DNA of 64,000 nt, taken from positions 1 to 64,000 of the forward strand of contig JAXGGA010003410.1 in NCBI GenBank assembly GCA_038373865.1, given 5' to 3'. The notes under the pieces are model-generated. The model saw only the letters and a program-made list of their open reading frames with translations, was not told the origin of the DNA and made no database searches. Below are positions 10,958 to 21,965 of the stretch, piece after piece. A program made the position numbers and the translations under genes. The DNA comes from Uloborus plumipes. Taxonomy: Eukaryota; Arthropoda; Arachnida; Araneae; Uloboridae. Positions within the stretch are counted from its first letter, which is position 1. The number at the start of each line of letters is the position of its first letter.

Positions 10958-11059
10958 GTTATTTCCAAGAGCTTGACTCAAATTCAACTTCAAAGTCGTC
11001 TCTTTAAGTAAAAAGAGAGGAAATTTGGTTTGGACTTCATTGTTGCAAATCTTGACCAT
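10958..11059 (-). pseudogene. Possible decayed or 5' exon copy of the same gene
   Basis: Minus strand: ATG at 11059, 34 open codons (MVKICNNEVQTKFPLFLLKE, TTLKLNLSQALGNN), then a perfect GTAAGT donor after 10958. In another frame the same DNA reads RDDFEVEFESSSWK then TAA, which resembles the DDRSIGYVECESED core of the exon at 9992-10064. The nucleotides GTTGAATTTGAGTC versus GTTGAATGTGAGTC support common origin. The exit phase does not fit the next exon. It could be a relic of exon duplication or an untranslated or initiating exon. Confidence 0.3.
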
Positions 11060-11064
11060 TGTTG

Positions 11065-11640
11065 AAACGAAAAACTTTCACTTTCTTTTTCGTGGCATTA
11101 AGTATTTTTCATTGTTTCAATACATATTGTTGCTTTTAGTGTTGTTTTGCAATTTAAAATTTAAATTTTAAATATTATATTTTTGCAATAGATATAAAGT
11201 ACAGTCGAATATCCACAATATTGAAATAACAAATTACCGAAAAAATACGATATGTGTAAATTTCGATACATCAAAGAAATATATTTCTTTTTTTTTTCTT
11301 TTTTTTTTCTTTATTTACTTTACTATTATTTGTTTAATACTTACCCCTAACTCGTTGAACTAAAGCGACTATTTTTATATTTAACTCCATTTCTAAAGCA
11401 AATGAGAATCGCACTTTTTGAACGTCAAGAATTAAAAGTAGAATTTACACTTGAAAAAATGTATACTAGAAATTATTCTAAAAACAATTATTAAAGCAGT
11501 AGTTACATTGAATAGGTCTGCATTTTCTTAAAAAACCCAGCGAACATCTTCATGGATAGCCAGTTTTGCAAAAAAGTTCAATAAAGAAATGTTCCTAATC
11601 ATTAGAGTCCAATAACAACAATTTTAAGACCTCTGGCTCT
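11065..11640. other. AT-rich stretch, no gene recognised
   Basis: Poly-T and CTTT-type low complexity near 11287-11320. No exon-like segment related to the gene further left was found. Confidence 0.4.
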
Positions 11641-11689
11641 TTAAGAGGCAATTGTTATCAGAGCCGGGAAGAAATCTGGTGTGCAGATA

Positions 11690-12185
11690 TCACCAATTTT
11701 GATTTTGCTAAAATTTTTATGGTGGATTTTTCTGAAGATTTCAGAAGACACGTATTTTTTTTCTTTTTCCCCCAAATAATTTTTGGGGACTTGTAAAATT
11801 TCCGAAAGTTGGTCCCAAATTAGTGTTTTTCTAAAATTGACCGTTTCTAAAATTTGATTATCCCAGATTTGATATATTTCGATGATTTGACGATATATTT
11901 TGATTTGATGATACATGTCGATATATTTGACTATTTGATGCTATATTTCGATTTGGACATTGAATTCGATGATGTAATTGCAAAAACTACTTTAGTTGAA
12001 ACTCAACGCGCTGAGATAATCAAGTTTTAGAAAAGGTCGGTTTTAGAAAAACACTTAAGTCGGGACCAACTTTCGGAATTTTTACAGGTCCCCAGAATTT
12101 TTTTGGGGGGCGGGGGAGAAAAAATACGTGTTTTCTAAAATCTTTCGAGGAAACCACTGCAAGATTCTGAGCGAAATAAAAAATG
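11690..12185. repeat. Imperfect foldback with a (GATATATTTCGATTTGAT)-like loop
   Basis: The left arm (about 11700-11870: ACACGTATTTTTTT, TTTTTGGGGACTTGTAAAAT, TTCCGAAAGTTGGTCCC) is mirrored by the right arm (about 12020-12150: GGGACCAACTTTCGGAATTT, CAGGTCCCCAGAATTTTTTT, AAAAATACGTGTTTTC). The loop at about 11870-11965 is a degenerate short tandem repeat built from GATATATTTCGAT, GATTTGACGATATAT and GATTTGATG. Confidence 0.6.
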
Positions 12186-12257
12186 GTAAGTATCTGACCT
12201 GCCTGACTTTTATAAAACTGTCTCTTACTGTATCTTTCCCTATGCTCTTCAAAACAG

Positions 12258-12948
12258 CATGCGGGGTTGTCTGGCGGCTAAGAGTGGTTGCGTGCTGCAC
12301 TTTACACTTGTACTGGAAAAAATAACGATTTTTAGTCATTTTTGAAAAATTCTACGCCAAATCAATCACGAAAAAAAAGTTTTGACTTCACCACTTCCAG
12401 TTTTAGCAAAAAGCGGTAGATTTCTACTTCAAAATTGTACAAAATACACAGCCTGTTAAAAAATGAAAAAAAAAAAAAAAAAAAAAAAAGTTTTTTCATA
12501 CAATTTCTTTTCTAATTATAGGGTCATTCCATCGTGACTAACGTAACATTCAGAGCTGATTTTGTAACTGTTTTTACTTGTAACTTAAAGGATAAAAAAA
12601 TATTTTTTAGTTATGCTGGTGGATTTACAATGTACATGGTATCTATGTATCATTTCTGCTGAGAATTTAAAACAAAATTACTGACAGTAGATTTTTTTTT
12701 TCAACCAAAAGAGCAGCGTGACTAACATAACATTTTTTCTGAAAATTAATGCTCATGTTGTGGGGCAAAAATTTCTCAAAGATCAGCAATATAGCATATA
12801 TTATATGTTTCAGCATATATTACATGGCATACTTTTATTATAGGTTAAGATTTTTAACTGCCCCAAAATGGTTAAAAAATCACTATTTTTACCAGCAAAA
12901 AATGTAATGCGCAGTCAAAACGCAACCACGCCAGATACCCCGCATGGT
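12258..12948. mobile_element. Possible TIR element with ATGCGGGGTNTCTGGCG ends
   Basis: GCATGCGGGGTTGTCTGGCG with GTGGTTGCGTGC (12258-12296) is the inverse of ACGCAACCACGCCAGATACC with CCGCATGG (12921-12950). A 7-bp insertion distinguishes the left copy. The interval contains a long A run and the GGGTCATTCC end at 12521. No target duplication is certain. Confidence 0.4.
12521..12760. mobile_element. Left end of a GGGTCATTCC-type element
   Basis: GGGTCATTCCATCGTGACTA begins at 12521. The adjoining word GTGACTAACGTAACATT (12534) recurs as GTGACTAACATAACATT at 12718, 184 bp on. This matches the layout of the elements at 2007 and 24688, where an element-specific word repeats every 156-198 bp. 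The right end was not found. Confidence 0.4.
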
Positions 12949-12954
12949 GCATTT

Positions 12955-14316
12955 TTCTTATAGTTATTTAGCACTCAAATAACTTTTCTAAATAAAGAAA
13001 ACGTAGCTGCTGAGACATTGGTATAAGATATTAAAATCACGTTGAAAGAACGAAGGCAAAGAATGGCCATTTCATTTGGTTCTGATTAAACTTTATTCAC
13101 AAAAAGAACAAAACTGGACGGGACATGCGTTTGTGCGAGGAGCAATCCCAAATTGCTTATTTTCCAATGAAAACGACGCCGGTTTCGAGGATGTTTATTT
13201 CATCCCGTTCTTTGTATAGGTACGGTTTACTCCCTAATGACTTTTCTCATTCCCGAAGTTGTAAAAACACCTCCGGAATGGTGTTTCTCACCTTAAAGAG
13301 ACACTATAGGCGGAAGGTTCAGAGGCAATTTTTAAGGATGTGTCCAAAAACGGCTAGATAGCAGACTTTTGACAACATGGGAAGCATATGACAAGTGGAC
13401 TGCATGTTCTAAGGAGTATTTCAAAAAAAAATCCATCAGCATTTGGAGGGTTAGTTCATATGATTTTGCTATTAGTTTGTGATTTTTCCTTATTTAAGAA
13501 CAATCGTTATTCACATGCCCCACTTTTTCACATTGCCTCACATTTATCTATGTGCAATAACTCCAGTGAACATTTTGTTCCAAATTCACCCAAAACAAGT
13601 TCCAACAAAATTCATTTCAAAAATGAAATTTGTAACGGAACATACATCAATGATTTATTCTGAGAAAAATAGGTTCAATGCTAAGCAATTACACTCTACA
13701 AGCAATTCTTGTAAAACATTTAAATGCAAATAGTTCCTCGAATGCTTATTCTTCATTTTATAATATTTTTCGAACCAGCATTGCTTCATTGTTTGTTCAA
13801 AATTGTTTGAAATTTCTTTCGTTTAAAAATGATTGATTATCTTTGCAACAAAGGAAAGTGGGAAATACCTGAGATTACAGTTCGTATTTTTCTTTAAATA
13901 AAGCAGCATGAAGCAATTGAAAAACGTATTTAAATTTATGGATATTATGGCACTTTTCACTAAAGAGTCAAATCAGTAGGAATGTTCTAAGACATTTTGG
14001 GGAAAAAATATTAAGTTGAGCTTGCGGCATACCTGCTCGACTTTACCAGTAAATGCGTGGATTAACTAGTAAAATTTTAACTTTTCACTACAGCAACTGT
14101 ACAATGTTATAAAATTTACTCTTTATTTTTCATTGTAAGAGGTGATATTTGGCTTTATGTTTAGAGAGCAGTTAAAAGAAAAATGCGATGGAAGTAAAAT
14201 GTTTGCAGTTAAATGGAAAAAATATTAAAAACCAGTATTTTTAAATATAATTTGAAGATTAATGCTATTTATCTATACATTATATTGGGATAGATAAGCA
14301 AGTATGAGATATAACA
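12955..14316. other. Intergenic stretch, no gene supported
   Basis: ORFs of 78-91 codons at 13125-13663 overlap each other in different frames and show no domain, splice context or codon pattern. I treat them as chance. Confidence 0.4.
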
Positions 14317-14320
14317 TTAA

Positions 14321-14807
14321 CCCTTTAACGGGCACAAGACGTTTCTCTCCAAAGTTCACATTTTGCATTATAATTTGAAAAATGAAGCTTATATATGACC
14401 AAAAAATGTATTTTTTTTTTAATTTTTTTGTTGTGGCTTCTGTTTTTAAGAGGGTGAGTAAAGTTAACCACCGTCCATTACAAACAATGACATTTCACTG
14501 ATTTATTCAATAGAATAAATGTAAAATACGAATAATTTCACAAGTAAATGTGCATTCGTTGTAAAACTATTCGTCATTAGTTATTTTTGAATTACACATT
14601 TTTTAGTTACGCATGAACTAAGTGATAGAAAAACTAAATACAATGTAAATCACTAACAATACTTTTAGTTTGTCTGATGGAACAACATGAAACATGGAGC
14701 AGCTCATAATGGAACATTACATGTTGTACATAAAACTTTTGTGCGTTTCTAGTGGGTTTTTAAGTTCTAACGTGGTGGTGAGATATTTACCACCGCCTTA
14801 AAAAGGG
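14321..14807. mobile_element. piggyBac-like MITE (TTAA target, CCC ends)
   Basis: TTAA (14317-14320), then CCCTTTAACGGGCAC. The right end reads CACCGCCTTAAAAAGGG followed by TTAA (14808-14811). TTAA duplication with CCC/GGG termini is the piggyBac signature. The 487 bp have no transposase. TIRs are imperfect beyond about 6 bp. Confidence 0.6.
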
Positions 14808-14949
14808 TTAAACTGAAGGCTTATATTTACAGTTCATACGGATTTTTCCTTTCCGAACCTTTTACGTTTCTTCGCAAGTAAATGTTTTTTCTATCTTCAA
14901 TACATGGATCACATTACCCTATGATTTAGGTATTGTAGCAGAAAGTGTG

Positions 14950-15155
14950 GTTAATGCTCACTTTTCCAATTGTACCGTCATTGGTGTGAAGTCCGAATTA
15001 TACAGTACACACAGGACCTGTTTATAGGGTAAGCTATTCATGTTACATCAATAAATTCACACAGAGAAAGGACAAGGGCAAGAGAAAGTTCATCTATTCC
15101 GTTGCCGGTATTCTAACCAGCAGTCTTTCCATCTGGTAAGACTCTTCTGACTGCT
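14950..15155 (-). mobile_element. tRNA-derived SINE remnant
   Basis: On the minus strand TTACCAGATGGAAAGACTGC is followed by GGTTAGAATACCGGCAACGG, resembling a box B with one change (GGTTCGAATCC type), then GAATAGATGAACTTTC. This arrangement is typical of tRNA-headed SINEs. Boundaries approximate. Confidence 0.4.
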
Positions 15156-16085
15156 TGGCAAGGTATCCAAAGTAGCACTTCTCTGAGTTTTAATATCGCT
15201 TATGCTTTCGTAAGAAGATACAGCAGTCAAATGGATCAAGCAGAAAAAGGAACAAAAATGCTATGTTTATGTTTGTAAAAGAAATACATTAAAGGGTTGC
15301 AAAAAGTTACATTCTGGATTAAAATTCGTAAAAACTAATAGAAAGGAGAACAAATCAATATTGCAAAACATAGACATTTCTGCAATGCTCTACAGCATTG
15401 TTGGTTCTTGACGGAAAAAGTCAAAAATATCTAATTAGTAGGATATAGGGACATCAGTAAAAGCGGTCGACAAATCATGATTTTACAGTGTACTCTTAAG
15501 CGAGGAGTTTGGCGTTAGTTTTCACTTGATATTTATCTTTTATTGTAAGCAAGCAATGATACTTGACGAAAAAGACAACTTATTTTTCCAACATTTGATC
15601 ATAACAACTGTCGCTTTTCTTGTTTTTAACAGATTTTGAATAAGACTCACCCAAGGACGAACTCCAGCAAGTAATGAACTAGAGATGCACTAAATTCATG
15701 ATCCAATCTTTGTTTACATAGATTTGATTGCATTGACCTTTCCTTAGTAGCAAGGCCTATCATGACAAAGAAAAAAAATGCTTTTTTTTTTAAATCTTTT
15801 TGAGTAATATTGTAATTCTTTAAATCATTTTTTGAAAAAAATAGTAAGGGGAGTTTTTTTTTGCAAAGACAAATGTGAACAGTAGCATATCTATTCCTTA
15901 CTTATGATACTAATACTTAAACTTCGACACACACGGTGACAAATTCCCTTCTATTTGTAGATATGCCTATTATGTGATCATTAAATCAATAAAACATACA
16001 TACTCTCGCTTCAAGCTCGATATTTAACATTTTAATTCTAAACAGCAAAATACATACCAAAATGTGTAACACGTTATGACTCAGA
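15156..16085. other. AT-rich stretch, no gene recognised
   Basis: No splice-bounded ORF, inverted repeat or conserved block seen. Confidence 0.4.
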
Positions 16086-16390
16086 AACTCAGTGGAAGGT
16101 AATTTTCTCTCTCTTGGCCCCTCTAAATTTGAACCATCGTTAAACGGGAGGTCCCGGCGCTTTAGCATCTCTGGCATAATCGCGCTGCTACAAGGAGGCC
16201 CCCCTCTCCCTTTGGAACAGTTCAGTTACGATTCTAGACGCCGTGGAGCCAAATAAAAATATGGTCCGGTGGGGCACACAGATTCTCGCCAAACATCAGT
16301 AAGTGGTGGTAGGTGGGGAGTTAGCGTTACCCAGACCACACCACGTGGAGGCCCCCACCATTATGGCCCTTAAGTATCCACGTGCATTAG
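16086..16390 (-). mobile_element. GC-rich SINE-like segment(s)
   Basis: This is GC-rich against AT-rich flanks. On the minus strand GATGCTAAAGCGCCGGGACC, then GATGGTTCAAATTTAG, looks like a tRNA-like head with a box-B-like GGTTCAAAT. A second block (16255-16385) carries GGTGGGGGCCTCCACGTGG. It may be two old SINEs. No coding frame. Confidence 0.35.
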
Positions 16391-16794
16391 GGTTAAGCAA
16401 AAAAAAAATGAATTTTTGATTTTCGTAAACGGGTACCTTTCATTTACTGTGAATGAGGCTAAGTATCAATTCTGTAAAATATTTCACTTTTGCGACATCA
16501 TCTTTAGTCTGCGCATTTAGCTTGAAATTTTGAAAATTTTGAATTTTTTTAGATTTTTCAAAATTTTCTTTAAAATATTGCGAATGAAAAAAATAGTGAC
16601 TGGTGGTTGTTAAATAAAAGAGAAATGTCTGAAATATACAAAACAATTTTTTTAAACAATTTTAGATTATGATTTCAGTCTACGCACTATGTTCAAAGTT
16701 CATAAAATTTCCGGAAAATTTTGAAATTTTTAACATTTTTTAACTGTCTTCAAAACCCTTTTTTTTATTCATTTTGTTATTACTTTGAACCGTG

Positions 16795-16940
16795 CAAATC
16801 TTCGCTAGCTCATGTGGAACTACCCAGGACTCATCACGAGGAGGTGACCGCACTTCGAGTCCTACCCGTGACCCTTTCCTTCCAACCAATGCGAGCACAC
16901 AGTTGCATTTCTTAGATACGTCTTTACCAGTTAAATTGTT
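16795..16940 (-). mobile_element. tRNA-derived SINE remnant
   Basis: Minus strand: GCATTGGTTGGAAGGAAAGG, then GGTAGGACTCGAAGTGCGGT (degenerate box B, GGNTCGAANYC type), then CACCTCCTCGTGATGAGTCC. Overlapping ORFs on both strands here are SINE sequence, not genes. Confidence 0.4.
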
Positions 16941-19539
16941 TTTTTTTTTTTTTTTTGTGTCGAAATTTGATAGAATATTTCTGTCAGATATCCTCGTTTT
17001 TACTAACCTTTCTATTTTACTGTGATCACATACCAATTTTGAAGAGTTTGTGACCTCTTTGACAGCTCTTTCAACTGATTGAGTCTGTGATGGATAGCTA
17101 GCTTAAAAAGAGTTCATTCAGAAATCACATTTAAATTCTCACCTTCCAGTAATTTTTGTAAATATTGTGTTGGAAAATTACGTGTAATAGGTGACTTTCT
17201 AACTTCCACATCATGCCAAGAAATCATATCGATGTATTCTGATACTCAAAAATCTATTTTTGAGATCTAAAGTGTTCTCACTTGTTTGCTTGTTTGTTTT
17301 CTAGATTGAGCGTTTATAATACGTTTTAAAACCAGTTTTATACTCTATCTTATAAACAAACATTGATAACAGCATAGTATTATAGGGTGCAAATTATACA
17401 TTACTTTGAATGGATGTGAATCCAATTTTCTTTTCTTCCCCGGAGAGATAAGTGTAAGCTCTTTATAATATCCCACAAATTCATAGCTCCATTAGTAACG
17501 TCTGCATTGCACGTCATTCTAAAAGATCAAGGAAACTTTTACCGCGACAGTTGCGAACTCTTTTAAAAACTGGATTCTAAAGATTATGTTTGCTGTACTC
17601 AACCATCTGCCTTGGGAAAGTTTTCCTGGACTTCTGTTTTCTAATTCTTGAGAAAGCTTTCCCGGACTTGTCTAATTCTAGGGAAAGCTTTCCTGGACTT
17701 CTGTTTTCTAATTCTTGGGGTATTTTCCCAGTTCAAACTATTTTGAACATACCAGGAAGATACTATAGCTTAATTTACTTTTATGGCCATCATTGATCTC
17801 ATCAATGACGAACTCAATAGGTTCATATTGAGCTGATTTGAAAGTGAAAGAAGCTGCCTCCTCAGGTATGAAGTAACTTAACTGATATATCTGGTGCAAA
17901 GTAACACACCAACTGTGGAAGATTACATCGCGCTAATGTAAATATAGCATAACATTTTATCAACTTCTGTATAAGGTTACACCATAATTATTTGTTAAAA
18001 GAAAAAAGAGTATTTCTCATGCTAGAAGATTATTTTCAATTAGTCGTTCATTTAAACATTTTTGTCACGATCATGCTTTCCTACTAACAATCATAAGTTG
18101 TTTTAACTATACGCGATAGAATGGAACACCAAACCGCGAACTTACTGCATAGAGAGCAAACGTGTTTTACCCCTCGGCCGGTTATGGAAAATCATGTTTA
18201 CGCTTATACGAGCTCTGCAATGATGTTTGTCTTAACGCATGCGTTTTAAATAACACCCCAGTAATTTTAACGCTTGGTGAATCTACATATATACCTAACA
18301 TGAAACTTTCCTCCAACAATTCGAGTACTTCTTAAACGGAACAAAAATAAGTGACTTTATTTGCTTGAGCCGTACGAAAGAATGGCTTTCCGGACAATTT
18401 GAGGAAGATACTTTGAGTAAAATACAGGGCATATTCTCTACCTTCACATCGCTCCCACATCCCTTACTTCATTTGTAATGCTTTCGATTTTCACTTCTTT
18501 AGTCGTCATTTGCCTATTTTTTATACCACACCAAACTTGAAACAAAACTCCTTACTTGATTTATATATTTTCCACTCATTTCAACTTTACTTTCCCTTTA
18601 GTTTTTAAATGAATTGATTACTCAAAGTTTGCACCGACGAAGCTCATTTATTAAAGATAATCACAAAAACCTGTCTGCCACAGTAGCTACTACTACCCCA
18701 AAAGAAACACGCACGGGAAAGAAAGTTAGACTAAGACTAACACAAATTTTATAGCTGTAATAAAGAATGACTGCGGAGTAGAATTCAAACTACGGAATGC
18801 TCGCAGAATAAATTTTATTGCTCCCAAAGCAATACATATGAACCTAGACTAACAGCAACGGCTTAGGACTATAAAGTGTCTTATCAACAAAAGACTGCGC
18901 AAATGCCGTAAAAAGCTCTGAAAGAGCTGTCATAAAACCAATTTCGACAATTCAACTAGAGTTATGTGATATATTTCTCTGATTTGCATGGTAGGAATTT
19001 CCAATTCTAAAAATTTGTTACAGTAACATAACAATGGATTGTTTGACAGCTTCGGCAATGCCCCCCCCCCCCGTTCACACACAAAAATGCATTTTAAGAA
19101 ATTAATAAGTATATATTTAATTGTATACTAAATACATATCTGTAAAACTGTAAAAAAAGAGACTTGAAAATACCTTAAGGCGATATAGGGAGAAACACTT
19201 TTGTATTGCTGTGGAGGGAGTAGAAAAAAAAAAAACAAATCCCTGTAGCAAATTCGGAAAACTTTCTAACAAAATGAAAACGAAGCTAATAGCACAAAGT
19301 TTCTCCATTAACTAGTGCTAAAAATTTTATTTCTTAGAAGAATTTTAAGTTGAAAAATGTTTCACATAATTTATTTACATAAAAGTATATTTTGCAAAAC
19401 AATAAAGCGCACTAAGCAAGTGTTAAATCTTGCTTAAGTTTATAATGAATAATAAAGGTGAAAAGTTATTGTTTTTTTCTTAGTTGAGTTAAAAGGGTAT
19501 AGAAACGGCAAAACATCGTAAATTAATCTTCATAAAAGC
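16941..19539. other. Intergenic stretch without recognised gene
   Basis: AT-rich with homopolymers. The only structured element is the short tandem repeat at 17612-17720. A poly-C run sits at about 19061-19072. Confidence 0.4.
17612..17720. repeat. Short tandem repeat (GGGAAAGCTTTCCTGGACTT units)
   Basis: Three units at about 17614, 17650 and 17681 separated by CTAATTCT(TG). The third, with its CTGTTTTCTAATTCTTG tail, repeats the first at a period of about 67 bp. The 68-codon ORF through it is repeat-encoded. Confidence 0.7.
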
Positions 19540-19547
19540 ATCGATAT

Positions 19548-21957
19548 TAGGGTGGAACGAAAAAAGTAAAGTTTTGATTTTCAATTTGCCTCAGTGTGGA
19601 AAAGTTGCCTTTTCATGTAAATAATATATAAAAAAATATGAAAAATATTGAAGCTCGTCTTGAGGTGCCGCAAGTAGGATAAAGTATTGCAGAAATGCAA
19701 TTTTTGCTCTATTTTCAAGTTTTTTTCAAAAATTGTTGTACTCATCTTTTTTCTTTAAATGCGGTCAAAAAAGTAACTATTACGCCAAAAGCGCCACATA
19801 ACATTATTTTTTAATGTTTGGATGATTTCTTGAGGTTCCACAAAAACGATGAAGTTAAGCACAAGCGCTTTTTGCCGACTTCACTAGAATCTGGGAGCAT
19901 AAGACGTAGCAGTAGCGGACGTTTAGAGGGGCGTTAATGGGTAGCAGTGATTTGTATGAATAGGGGTCAAGCTCATATCAGGTGTCAATACCTTTGCCGA
20001 ATTCACTTTTGTTCGCTTCTATCATGTAACAGAGTAACGTAAAATATCGGTAGTTGGTGAGCTATTTCAGCGTTGTGAGCCAGAACAGCTCAGTTTAAGC
20101 AAGTGCAGACGAGACATCAGTAAGAATGTCCTATTTTTGGACACTAGTGATTTAAGTGAAGTTTTACTACCTACTTACGAAGAATTAATGAAAGGTCACT
20201 GTTTCATTAAGCGCAGCCTCAAAAATTGGTCACGTCAACCTAGAAAGGATTCTTCTGTGAGTAAAATATATGATAATTTAGATTCTAAATTGGGACAAAT
20301 TTCCTCAAGAGATATATTCCAGTTGCTTCTAAACAAAGAATTTGATCAACGACAAAAGTTTATCATGCAAAATACAGGAATTTACAGTCTTCAAGAAGAA
20401 AAAGAACTGACTCGATCCTCGTTAAATTTAGAAAAGAATCTAAACGTTTATTTCTTGTTGATGCCTACATTAGACTACAAGAGAAAAAACTTTGATACTT
20501 GCAGTTTGTATGAAAGAAAAGAAGGTGCCAGTTTTAGACCAAAAGTCTCTAAAGCAGTTAAAAATAACCTTCCTTTTTTAGAGAACATATATAACTTAAG
20601 TACAGGTTAGAGATATTTAGTAGATAAGTGTAAAAAGGTGAGCCAGTTCAAGATTTTAACTTTATATTAATCCACATAGGAGCATACACTTTAACAAAGT
20701 ACTAACACACTTTAACAAAGTACTGAGACAGATAATCTTGAGGTTTTCAGTTTAATTTGTATTTACCACGAACAATCGAAGTATGCTCTATCTTTGCATA
20801 TGTAAGTCACTTGAAGTGATCAAGTTTTCCAGGTTTTTCGAAGATAAATCTAGTGAGGTCCCACTTGATATTACGATACACTTAATAAATATTTCTGATC
20901 AGTACTTAAGTCATGTATGTTCTCTAAAAGAGGAAGGTTGCTTTCAATTGCTTTTTGTTCTAAAACTGGCACCTTCTTTTCTTTCATACAAACTGCAAGT
21001 ATCAAAGTTTTTTCTCTTGTAGTCTCATGTAGGCAGCATCAAGTAATAAGCGTTTAGATTCTTCTATAAATTTAACGAAGATCGAGTCAGTTCTTTTTCT
21101 TCTTGAAGATTAAATTCCTGTATTTGTCATGATAAACTTTTATCTTTGCTCAAATTCTTTGGTTAGAAGCAACTAGAATAGATCTCTTAAGGAAATTTGT
21201 CCGATTCTAGAATCTAAAGTCTCAGATATTTTAACCACAGAAGGATGATCCTTTCCAGGTTGACTTGATCAATTTTTGAGGTTGTGCCTAATGAAACAGT
21301 GACTTTTCTTTAATTCTTCTTAAGTAGGTAGTAAAACTTCACTCAAATCACTAAAGTGTCCAAAAATAGGACGTTCTTACTGATGACTCGTCTGTACTTG
21401 TTTAGACTGAGCTGTTTTAGCTCACAACGCTGAAATAGCTCACCAACTACCGATATTTTATGTTACTCTGTTACATGATAGACGCGAACAAAAGTGAATT
21501 CGGCAAAGGTATTGAAACCTGATCTGAGCTTGGCCCCTATTCACACAAATTACTGCTATCCATTAACGCCCCCTCTAAACATCCGCTACTGCAACGTCTT
21601 ATGCTACAAGATGCTAGCGCCATCGGCAAAAAGTGCGTTTGTGCAAAACTTCATCGTTTTTGTGGCACCTCTAGAAATCATCCAAACATTAAAAAAGAAT
21701 GTTATGTGGCCGTTTTGGCGTAATAGTTACTTTTTTGACTGCATTTCAAGAAAAAAAAATAAGTATAACAATTTTTGAAAAAAACTTGAAAATAGAGCAA
21801 AAATTGCATTTTTACAATATTTTATCCTACTTGCGGCACCTCAAGACGTTCTTCAATATTTTTCATATTTTTTTTATATCTTATTTACATAAAAAGGCAA
21901 CTTTTCCGCACTAAGGGAAATTGAAAATCAAAACTTTAGTTTTTTCGTTCCACCCTA
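19548..21957. mobile_element. 2.4-kb foldback element, hAT-like ends, perfect 8-bp target duplication
   Basis: It starts TAGGGTGGAACGAAAAAA and ends with the complement (TTTTTTCGTTCCACCCTA). It is flanked on both sides by ATCGATAT (19540-19547 and 21958-21965). The arms are about 1.08 kb each (to about 20633 and from about 20874) with a loop of about 240 bp containing an 18-bp tandem pair ACACTTTAACAAAGTACT (20686, 20707). The 8-bp duplication and YARNG-type terminus fit hAT elements. No catalytic transposase segment is visible. Confidence 0.8.
20137..20610 (+). CDS. ORF within the left arm of the foldback element
   Basis: The frame is open for about 170 codons (start uncertain; there is no in-frame ATG at the very start, and the first in-frame Met lies about 17 codons on, at ELMKG). 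It reads LDTSDLSEVLLPTYEELMKG and later DSKLGQISSRDIFQLLLNKE. The right arm (20900-21420, minus) encodes the same sequence with several stops. In the right arm another frame reads ESKRLLLDAAYMRLQEKK, which suggests the left ORF is itself frameshifted late. Charged, helical, no recognised domain. Probably the fossil N-terminal part of an element-encoded protein. Confidence 0.35.
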   Translation: MDTSDLSEVLLPTYEELMKGHCFIKRSLKNWSRQPRKDSSVSKIYDNLDSKLGQISSRDIFQLLLNKEFDQRQKFIMQNTGIYSLQEEKELTRSSLNLEKNLNVYFLLMPTLDYKRKNFDTCSLYERKEGASFRPKVSKAVKNNLPFLENIYNLSTG

Positions 21958-21965
21958 ATCGATAT

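Noticed and set aside
13125..13733. Plus-strand ORFs of 78-91 codons
   Set aside because: Overlapping frames, no motif, no splice context; consistent with chance.
16740..17036. ORFs of 64-98 codons on both strands
   Set aside because: They overlap a tRNA-derived SINE and poly-T runs.
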